Shown piece by piece: positions 57,200 to 64,000 of a stretch of 64,000 bases of DNA. Made by a program: the position numbers and the translations under genes. This DNA comes from Streptomyces sp. L2 (GTDB lineage Bacteria; Actinomycetota; Actinomycetes; Streptomycetales; Streptomycetaceae): NCBI RefSeq assembly GCF_004124325.1, contig NZ_QBDT01000001.1:1736001-1800000 (forward strand), read 5' to 3'. How positions within the stretch are numbered: the first letter of the stretch is position 1; every line of letters begins with the position of its first letter. Below the pieces are notes generated by a model. That model was not told where the DNA came from. It saw only the letters and a list, made by a program, of their open reading frames with translations, and searched no databases.

Positions 57200-57754
57200 G
57201 TGCCCCTGCCCTTCCTGACGGCCGACCGCTCCTTCGAGACGGCGGCCGAGAGCGCGCTGCCGTACGCCGACCGTGACCGCTGGCGCCGTCCCTACCGGCC
57301 CGGCCCCTGGCGGGTGGCCGTCGCCGCGCTGGGTCTGCTGCTCGCCTCGTTCGTGCTGTTCGCGGCCGTCCTCATCGCCCTGACCGGCTCGACGACGTCC
57401 GCCGGCATCGTCCTGGCGGTGGCCCTGCTGGTCATCGCCGGCGCGCTGCGGCTGCTGCGCATGGGCGTGTGGGTGAGCGCGCGGGGTCTGCGCCGTGTCG
57501 GCCTGCTGGTGACGCGTACTGTCCCGTGGCCGCGGGTCGTCTCGGTGCGGACCGCTCAGCAGCCGGTGCGCTGGCTGGGGCTGCCGCGCACGGTGCAGGG
57601 TCAGGCGCTGACGCTGGTGCGCAAGGACCGGCCGGCCGAGGACACGCCGCCGCTGCTGACGACGCACGACCTCGACTTCCTGGGCCGGTTCACGGCGTTC
57701 GACCGGGCGGCGGACACGGTGGAGGCGTGGGCGGCGGAACACCGGCGCGGCTGA
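57200..57754 (+). CDS. PH-domain-like membrane protein
   Basis: 184 residues from GTG 57200, with GAGGA about 9 nt upstream. Two adjacent TM segments (VAVAALGLLLASFVLFAAVLIAL and GIVLAVALLVIAGALRLL) are followed by a bacterial PH (bPH-type) domain beginning GVWVSARGLRRVGLLVTRTVPWPRVVSV. Function unknown. It lies 116 bp after the small membrane protein, same direction. Confidence 0.75.
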   Translation: MPLPFLTADRSFETAAESALPYADRDRWRRPYRPGPWRVAVAALGLLLASFVLFAAVLIALTGSTTSAGIVLAVALLVIAGALRLLRMGVWVSARGLRRVGLLVTRTVPWPRVVSVRTAQQPVRWLGLPRTVQGQALTLVRKDRPAEDTPPLLTTHDLDFLGRFTAFDRAADTVEAWAAEHRRG

Positions 57755-57800
57755 CCCTCGTCACGCCGCCGCGTTCCCCGGCCGGGCACGGCCGGGTGGG

Positions 57801-58253
57801 TCAGGCCGGCACGGCTTTGCCGTCGTGCAGGGCGATGGCGCGCTGCATCGCCTTGCGGGCGCGGGGTGTGTCGCGGGCGTCGTGGTAGGCGACGGCGAGC
57901 CGGAACCAGCTGCGCCAGTCGTCGGGGGCGGCCTCCGTCTCGGCCTTGCGCTTGGCGAAGACCTCGTCTGCGGAGTCGCGGTCGATACGGCCGCTGGGCA
58001 GCCGCTTGAGTTCGTCGACCGGCAGTCCGCCCTCGGCGTCGAGTTCGGCGGCGAGCTGGTTGGCCCGGCGGACGAACTGGGTGTTCTTCCACAGGAACCA
58101 CAGGCCGATGACCGGCAGGATCAGTACCGCGACCCCGAAGGTGACGGTGACCAGCGTGCCGGACTGGATGAGCATGACGCCGCGGCTGCCGACCAGGACG
58201 AAGTAGAAGACGAGGACGGCGGCCGTGACGAGATAGGTGATCTTCGCGCGCAT
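57801..58253 (-). CDS. Membrane protein with C-terminal TPR-like segment
   Basis: 150 residues from ATG 58253. Two TM helices (TYLVTAAVLVFYFVLVGS and TVTFGVAVLILPVIGLWFLW) are followed by a soluble helical part. The latter includes WRSWFRLAVAYHDARDTPRARKAMQRAIALHDG, a TPR-like helix pair. It lies 13 bp downstream of dapB, so probably cotranscribed with it. Function unknown. Confidence 0.8.
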   Translation of the reverse strand: MRAKITYLVTAAVLVFYFVLVGSRGVMLIQSGTLVTVTFGVAVLILPVIGLWFLWKNTQFVRRANQLAAELDAEGGLPVDELKRLPSGRIDRDSADEVFAKRKAETEAAPDDWRSWFRLAVAYHDARDTPRARKAMQRAIALHDGKAVPA

Positions 58254-58266
58254 GTTCGGGTTCCGG

Positions 58267-59031
<765 letters not shown>

Positions 59032-59045
59032 TTACCGGAGGGGGT

Positions 59046-60425
59046 TCAGGCGACGGCGTCGCCGAGCCGTGCGGCCTGCTTGTCCTTCAGCGGGCCGATG
59101 ACCGACAGCGAGGGCCGCTGTCCCAGGATGTCGCGGGCGACCGAGCGGACCTCGTCCGGGGTGACCGCGGCGATCCGGGTCAGCATGTCGTCGACGGACA
59201 TCTGCTCGCCCCAGCACAGCTCGCTCTTGCCGATACGGTTCATCAGCGCGCCGGTGTCCTCCAGGCCCAGGACGGTGGAGCCCCGGAGCTGGCCGACGGC
59301 GCGGCTCATCTCCTCGTCGGTCAGACCGTTCTCGGCGACGTGCGCGAGTTCGTCCCGGCAGATCCGCAGCACGTCGTGCACCTGGCTGGGGCGGCAGCCG
59401 GCGTACACGCCGAACAGTCCGCAGTCGGCGAAGCCCGAGGTGTACGAGTACACGCTGTAGGCGAGGCCGCGCTTCTCCCGGACCTCCTGGAAGAGGCGGG
59501 AGGACATGCCGCCGCCGAGCGCGGTGTTGAGAACGCCCATCGCCCAGCGGCGCTCGTCGGTGCGGGCGATGCCGGGCATGCCGAGGACGACGTGCGCCTG
59601 CTCGGTCTTGCGGCCGAGCAGCTCGACCTTGCCGGCCGTGCGGATCGTACGGCTGCCCTCGCGCGGGCCGATGGGGCTCGCGTCGGCGCCGCGGAAGGCG
59701 TCCGCCTTCTCGAAGGCCGCGCGGACCTGTCGTACGACCTTGGCGTGGTCGATGTTGCCGGCGCAGGCGACGACGAGGTGGGTGGGGTCGTAGTGCTTCC
59801 TGTAGAAGCGGCGGATGCGGTCGGCGGTGAGGGCGTTGACGGTGTCGACCGTGCCGAGGACCGGGCGGCCGAGGGCGTTGTCACCGAACATGGTGTGCGC
59901 GAACAGGTCGTGCACGCAGTCGCCGGGGTCGTCCTCGGTCATCGCGATCTCTTCGAGGATCGCGCCGCGTTCGACGTCGACGTCCTCCTCCCGGATCAGC
60001 GAGCCGGTGAGCATGTCGCAGACGACGTCGATGGCGAGCGGCAGGTCGGTGTCGAGCACGCGCGCGTAGTAGCACGTGTACTCCTTCGCCGTGAACGCGT
60101 TCATCTCGCCGCCGACGGCGTCGAGGGCGGCGGAGATGTCCAGGGCGCTGCGCTTGGCGGTGCCCTTGAAGAGCAGGTGCTCCAGGTAGTGCGTGGCGCC
60201 GTTCAGGGCCGCGGTCTCGTCGCGCGAGCCGACGTGGGCCCAGATGCCGAAGGTCGCCGAGCGCACGGAGGGCAGCGTCTCGGTGACGATACGCAGGCCA
60301 CCGGGGAGCGTCGTACGGCGGACCGTGCCGATGCCGTTCTCGCCCTTGATCAGGGTTTGGGTACGGGCGACGGCCCGCGCCTCCGAAGAGGTGCGGGCCG
60401 TCGCCCTGAAGCCACGGGACGTCAC
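59046..60425 (-). CDS. M16 family zinc metallopeptidase (PepR/mitochondrial-processing-peptidase type)
   Basis: 459 residues from GTG 60425, overlapping the pnp stop by 4 bp (GTGA). The inverted zinc motif HxxEH is [11 protein letters not shown], with distal Glu in [17 protein letters not shown]. The second inactive M16 half carries [20 protein letters not shown]. Substrate unknown. It is tightly coupled to pnp, a pairing conserved in actinobacteria. Confidence 0.93.
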   Translation of the reverse strand: MTSRGFRATARTSSEARAVARTQTLIKGENGIGTVRRTTLPGGLRIVTETLPSVRSATFGIWAHVGSRDETAALNGATHYLEHLLFKGTAKRSALDISAALDAVGGEMNAFTAKEYTCYYARVLDTDLPLAIDVVCDMLTGSLIREEDVDVERGAILEEIAMTEDDPGDCVHDLFAHTMFGDNALGRPVLGTVDTVNALTADRIRRFYRKHYDPTHLVVACAGNIDHAKVVRQVRAAFEKADAFRGADASPIGPREGSRTIRTAGKVELLGRKTEQAHVVLGMPGIARTDERRWAMGVLNTALGGGMSSRLFQEVREKRGLAYSVYSYTSGFADCGLFGVYAGCRPSQVHDVLRICRDELAHVAENGLTDEEMSRAVGQLRGSTVLGLEDTGALMNRIGKSELCWGEQMSVDDMLTRIAAVTPDEVRSVARDILGQRPSLSVIGPLKDKQAARLGDAVA

Positions 60426-62641
60426 TTGGCGGCTTCGTCCTTCGTGTCCTCGTCGCCCTCTTCGCCCTCGATCACGGGGATCAGGGAGAGCTTGCCGCGG
60501 GAGTCGATCTCGGCGATCTCGACCTGGACCTTCTGGCCCACGCCGAGCACGTCCTCGACGTTCTCCACGCGCTTGCCGCCGGCGAGCTTGCGGATCTGCG
60601 AGATGTGCAGCAGACCGTCCTTGCCGGGCAGCAGGGACACGAACGCGCCGAAGGTGGTCGTCTTCACGACCGTACCCAGGTAGCGCTCGCCGACCTCGGG
60701 CATCGTCGGGTTGGCGATGCCGTTGATCGTGGTGCGGGCCGCCTCGGCGGAGGGACCGTCGACCGCGCCGATGTAGATGGTGCCGTCGTCCTCGATCGTG
60801 ATGTCGGCGCCGGTGTCCTCCTGGATCTGGTTGATCATCTTGCCCTTGGGGCCGATGACCTCACCGATCTTGTCGACCGGGATCTTCACGGTGATGATCC
60901 GCGGCGCGTTCGGGGACATCTCGTCCGGCGTGTCGATCGCTTCCATCATCACGTCGAGGATGTGGAGGCGGGCGTCACGGGCCTGCTTGAGGGCGGCGGC
61001 CAGGACGGAGGCCGGGATGCCGTCCAGCTTGGTGTCGAGCTGGAGGGCGGTCACGAACTCCTTGGTGCCGGCGACCTTGAAGTCCATGTCGCCGAAGGCG
61101 TCCTCCGCACCGAGGATGTCGGTGAGGGTGACGTAGTGCGTCTCGCCCTCGATCTCCTGGGAGATCAGGCCCATGGCGATACCGGCGACGGGGGCCTTCA
61201 GCGGCACACCGGCGTTCAGCAGCGACATGGTGGAGGCGCAGACCGAGCCCATGGACGTCGAACCGTTGGAGCCGAGGGCCTCGGACACCTGGCGGATCGC
61301 GTAGGGGAACTCCTCGCGCGTGGGCAGCACCGGCACGAGCGCGCGCTCGGCGAGGGCGCCGTGGCCGATCTCGCGGCGCTTCGGGGAGCCGACGCGGCCG
61401 GTCTCACCGGTGGAGTACGGCGGGAAGTTGTAGTTGTGCATGTAGCGCTTGCGGGTCACCGGGGAGAGGGTGTCCAGCTGCTGCTCCATGCGGAGCATGT
61501 TGAGGGTGGTGACGCCCAGGATCTGGGTCTCGCCACGCTCGAACAGCGCGGAGCCGTGCACGCGCGGGATGGCCTCGACCTCGGCGGCCAGCGTGCGGAT
61601 GTCGGTGACACCGCGGCCGTCGATGCGCTTCTTCTCCTTGATGACGCGCTCACGGACCAGGGTCTTGGTCAGCGAGCGGTACGCGGCGGAGATCTCCTTC
61701 TCGCGGCCCTCGAACTCCGGCAGGAGCTTCTCGGCGGCCAGACCCTTGACGCGGTCCAGCTCGGCCTCGCGCTCCTGCTTGCCGGCGATGGTGAGCGCCT
61801 GGGCCAGCTCGGGGCGGACGGCGGCGGTGAGCGCCTCCAGGACGTCGTCCTGGTAGTCCAGGAAGATCGGGAACTCGCCGGTGGGCTTGGCGGCCTTGGC
61901 GGCGAGGTCGGCCTGGGCCTTGCAGAGGACCTTGATGAAGGGCTTCGCGGCGTCCAGACCGGCGGCGACGACCTCCTCGGTCGGCGCGTCGGAGCCGCCC
62001 TCGACCAGCTTGATGGCCTTGTCGGTGGCCTCGGCCTCGACCATCATGATCGCGACGTCGCCGTCCTCCAGAGTGCGGCCCGCGACGACCATGTCGAAGA
62101 CGGCGTCCTCAAGCTCGGTGTGGGTCGGGAACGCGACCCACTGGCCGCGGATCAGCGCGACGCGGACGCCGCCGATCGGGCCGGAGAAGGGCAGGCCGGC
62201 CAGCTGCGTGGACGCGGACGCGGCGTTGATCGCCACGACGTCGTACAGGTGGTCGGGGTTGAGGGCCATGACCGTGCAGACGACCTGGATCTCGTTGCGC
62301 AGGCCCTTCTTGAAGGACGGGCGCAGCGGGCGGTCGATGAGACGGCAGGTGAGGATCGCGTCCTCGGAGGGCCGGCCCTCGCGGCGGAAGAAGGAACCGG
62401 GGATCTTCCCGGCCGCGTACATGCGCTCCTCGACGTCCACCGTCAGGGGGAAGAAGTCGAGCTGGTCCTTGGGGTTCTTGGAGGCGGTGGTGGCCGACAG
62501 CACCATGGTGTCGTCGTCCAGGTACGCCACGGCGGAGCCGGCGGCCTGCTTGGCCAGGCGGCCCGTCTCGAAGCGGATGGTGCGGGTGCCGAAGGCGCCG
62601 TTGTCGATGACGGCCTCGGCGTAGTGGGTCTCGTTCTCCAC
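60422..62641 (-). CDS. pnp: Polynucleotide phosphorylase
   Basis: 739 residues from GTG 62641 with GGAG 9 nt upstream. Two RNase PH domains: [27 protein letters not shown] in the first, and [33 protein letters not shown] in the second. KH ([27 protein letters not shown]) and S1 domains lie at the C-terminus. It phosphorolyses RNA 3'-5' and adds tails; in Streptomyces it also served historically as a guanosine pentaphosphate synthetase (GpsI). A structured leader precedes it. Confidence 0.97.
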   Translation of the reverse strand: MENETHYAEAVIDNGAFGTRTIRFETGRLAKQAAGSAVAYLDDDTMVLSATTASKNPKDQLDFFPLTVDVEERMYAAGKIPGSFFRREGRPSEDAILTCRLIDRPLRPSFKKGLRNEIQVVCTVMALNPDHLYDVVAINAASASTQLAGLPFSGPIGGVRVALIRGQWVAFPTHTELEDAVFDMVVAGRTLEDGDVAIMMVEAEATDKAIKLVEGGSDAPTEEVVAAGLDAAKPFIKVLCKAQADLAAKAAKPTGEFPIFLDYQDDVLEALTAAVRPELAQALTIAGKQEREAELDRVKGLAAEKLLPEFEGREKEISAAYRSLTKTLVRERVIKEKKRIDGRGVTDIRTLAAEVEAIPRVHGSALFERGETQILGVTTLNMLRMEQQLDTLSPVTRKRYMHNYNFPPYSTGETGRVGSPKRREIGHGALAERALVPVLPTREEFPYAIRQVSEALGSNGSTSMGSVCASTMSLLNAGVPLKAPVAGIAMGLISQEIEGETHYVTLTDILGAEDAFGDMDFKVAGTKEFVTALQLDTKLDGIPASVLAAALKQARDARLHILDVMMEAIDTPDEMSPNAPRIITVKIPVDKIGEVIGPKGKMINQIQEDTGADITIEDDGTIYIGAVDGPSAEAARTTINGIANPTMPEVGERYLGTVVKTTTFGAFVSLLPGKDGLLHISQIRKLAGGKRVENVEDVLGVGQKVQVEIAEIDSRGKLSLIPVIEGEEGDEDTKDEAAK

Positions 62642-62733
62642 TAGCGTTTTCTCCGTTACTTTGTCGTCTTTCGTCCCTCGGCTGCCCGTGTGGCAGGGGG
62701 ACGGTGGCGGAGAAGCGCGCCGTGCGGTGCGGG

Positions 62734-62794
62734 CCGGTCTTCGATCGAAGCACCCGGGGCTCGCTTCCCCCCGGGGGCCACTACCGAGGACCGG
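62734..62794 (-). promoter_or_regulatory. Large hairpin in the pnp leader
   Basis: Outer arms CCGGTCTTCG (62734-62743) and CGAGGACCGG (62785-62794) pair with one mismatch. Internal CACCCGGGG and CCCCCGGGGG stretches extend the structure. A likely RNase III/PNPase autoregulation target by analogy with known pnp leaders. Confidence 0.6.
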
Positions 62795-62914
62795 CGGCGG
62801 CGTGGTGCGCCTCTCCTCGTTCTCGTGCTGGTTCTACGTCATGCGTGTTTCGTTACCACACTACAAAGCGTGGGTGACACTCCGCACGTTTCGGCGTACG
62901 GCCCCGCCTACGGC

Positions 62915-62957
62915 AAAGGGAGCGGTCCCCGGATCTTCACCGGGAACCGCCCCCTTC
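62915..62957 (-). terminator. Terminator/processing hairpin after rpsO
   Basis: Arms AAAGGGAGCGGTCCCCGG (62915-62932) and CCGGGAACCGCCCCCTTC (62940-62957) pair with a few G-T or mismatched positions, 9 nt beyond the rpsO stop. Probably a leaky terminator allowing rpsO-pnp readthrough. Confidence 0.75.
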
Positions 62958-62965
62958 ACGGCGTC

Positions 62966-63253
62966 CTACTTGGCGCCCGCCGCACCGCGACGGATGCCGA
63001 GGCGGTCGACCAGCGTACGGAAGCGCTGGATGTCCTTCTTGGCCAGGTACTGCAGCAGCCGGCGGCGCTGACCGACCAGGATCAGCAGACCACGACGGGA
63101 GTGGTGGTCGTGCTTGTGGATCTTGAGGTGCTCGGTCAGGTCGGAGATCCGACGGGACAGCATGGCGACCTGGACCTCGGGGGAGCCGGTGTCGCCTTCC
63201 TTCTGGCCGAACTCGGAGATGATCTGCTTCTTCGTAGCGGCGTCGAGCGGCAC
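62966..63253 (-). CDS. rpsO: 30S ribosomal protein S15
   Basis: 95 residues from GTG 63253 with GAGGAG upstream. Canonical S15 sequence: [55 protein letters not shown]. It binds 16S helices 20-22. First gene of the rpsO-pnp operon. An AGGGTA (TACCCT on the minus strand) at 63395-63400 may be its -10, without a good -35. Confidence 0.97.
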   Translation of the reverse strand: MPLDAATKKQIISEFGQKEGDTGSPEVQVAMLSRRISDLTEHLKIHKHDHHSRRGLLILVGQRRRLLQYLAKKDIQRFRTLVDRLGIRRGAAGAK

Positions 63254-63464
63254 GCGTACTCCTCATGGTTTGAGAGTGCCCACCGAGTGCCCCCGGTCTG
63301 CGTCTCGGGAGCTTCCGTGACTCGGAAGGCGGGATCCGCGCTGGGCGCGGCCTCCAGAGGGATCCGGAGACGCGTACACATGCGGGCGTCACTCAGGGTA
63401 CCAGGGACCAGCGGCGCGTCCGCCCGGCCCCCGGCCCGCCCGGGGACGACCAGCGACGCGGAGG

Positions 63465-64000
63465 TCAGCCGGTCAGCGAGCGGACGGTGCTGAGAACGCC
63501 GAGGGCAGCGAGGCAGAGCGGCACCAGCGCGAGCAGTACCGTCGCCTCGGCCAGGTCCAGGAAGCGGCCCCAGAAGGGGGACAGGCCCTTGCGCGGGACG
63601 GTCAGCCCGATCGCGGTGATCAACAGGGCGCCCGCGGCGACCGAGGCCGTGAGCCACGCCGTGCGCAGGTCCAGCGCACCCCGGTCGTGGTGCAGGACCA
63701 TGTCCACGACGGCGTCCGCGGGCGGGTTCAGAGCGAGACCGAGCAGCAGCAGCGCGACGGCCGCCAGGCCGGCGACCAGCACGCAGGCCACCTGGGACGT
63801 GTAGCGGAACAGGCGTGCGCGGATCAGCATGGCCAGACCGGTCGCGAGGGCCAGAAGCTGGCCCCAGACGTTGTCCGAGAAACCGAGGACCGCGGCGGAG
63901 GCGACCACCAGGGCCGCCGTGCCGGCCACCAGGCCCAGCAGCATCTCGTGTCCCCGCCGGGCTTGCGCCGCGACGCGCTCCGCGTCGAGCGGATCGGTGT
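63465..64000 (-). CDS. eccD: Type VII secretion integral membrane protein EccD (C-terminal part; start outside window)
   Basis: About 177 residues of the C-terminus are visible. A cytoplasmic DPLDAERVAAQARRGHE segment is followed by about five closely spaced TM helices (MLLGLVAGTAALVVASAAVLGF, VWGQLLALATGLAMLIRARLF, VACVLVAGLAAVALLLLG and others). It matches the EccD membrane pore subunit of ESX systems; Streptomyces has its ESX cluster beside rpsO. The 5' part and the rest of the cluster lie to the right. Confidence 0.82.
   Translation of the reverse strand, partial: TDPLDAERVAAQARRGHEMLLGLVAGTAALVVASAAVLGFSDNVWGQLLALATGLAMLIRARLFRYTSQVACVLVAGLAAVALLLLGLALNPPADAVVDMVLHHDRGALDLRTAWLTASVAAGALLITAIGLTVPRKGLSPFWGRFLDLAEATVLLALVPLCLAALGVLSTVRSLTG

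Larger units (their letters stand above)
62642..62965 (-). other. rpsO-pnp intergenic region (324 bp)
   Basis: No gene is seen. It holds the rpsO terminator/processing hairpin (62915-62957), the pnp leader hairpin (62734-62794) and the pnp ribosome-binding site. In Streptomyces this region is known to carry a pnp promoter and RNase III sites. Confidence 0.8.

Overview
High-GC actinobacterial chromosome, almost certainly Streptomyces. The evidence is the codon bias, GTG/TTG starts, many 4-bp ATGA/GTGA gene overlaps, the rRNA sequence, and a gene order I recognise as the S. coelicolor recA / osaAB / rrn / rpsO-pnp neighbourhood. Most of the window is core genome. I saw no prophage, insertion sequence, CRISPR array or biosynthetic cluster.

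Layout. 1-5.7 kb: miaB (cut by the window edge), a DUF6204 protein, an autoregulated-looking MarR gene, a large orphan lipoprotein, a MazG-like pyrophosphohydrolase and a membrane-anchored TAXI glutamate-type binding protein. 5.7-11.7 kb: the GluR-GluK two-component system and the gluABCD glutamate ABC importer it is known to control. 11.8-14.8 kb: an FAD monooxygenase, then a cysteine-rich leader peptide, a cysteine dioxygenase and a rhodanese (sulfur metabolism). 14.8-21.3 kb: recX-recA, an SDR gene, membrane proteins, an AI-2E family protein, DUF3046 and a terpenoid-cyclase-fold protein. 21.5-28.5 kb: lhr helicase and nei glycosylase (DNA repair), an SDR gene and a small membrane gene. 28.6-36.5 kb: dps, clgR, cinA, pgsA, rimO, a RodZ-like protein and ftsK. 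36.6-46.2 kb: the osmoadaptation regulators osaB and osaA (a giant multi-HAMP hybrid kinase) and a divergent SpoIIE-type phosphatase. 46.3-52.9 kb: tRNA-Thr, a truncated DegT-like gene and a complete rrn operon (16S-23S-5S, minus strand). 52.9-64 kb: rnj, dapA, thyX, small membrane proteins, dapB, an M16 peptidase, pnp, rpsO and the end of a type VII secretion eccD.

How the parts connect. Four genes carry the same DNA-damage promoter architecture (RecA-NDp/PafBC type: TTGTCAG-like upstream element, 11-bp spacer, TAnnnT-like -10). They are recA, the MazG-like pyrophosphohydrolase, lhr and thyX, which implies a local regulon joining recombination, helicase repair and nucleotide-pool control; recA also has a LexA box. 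A second theme is glutamate: an orphan TAXI binding protein lies tail-to-tail with gluK, separated by a 9-bp tandem repeat, and may be an extracellular sensor partner. A third is cysteine: a Cys-codon-containing leader peptide precedes cysteine dioxygenase and rhodanese. RNA metabolism (rnj, pnp, rpsO) shows strong 5'-leader hairpins suggestive of autoregulation.

Limits. Everything was read by eye. Promoters, operators and hairpins are pattern matches without energy calculations; rRNA ends are good to about 15 nt; family assignments rest on recognised motifs rather than searches.
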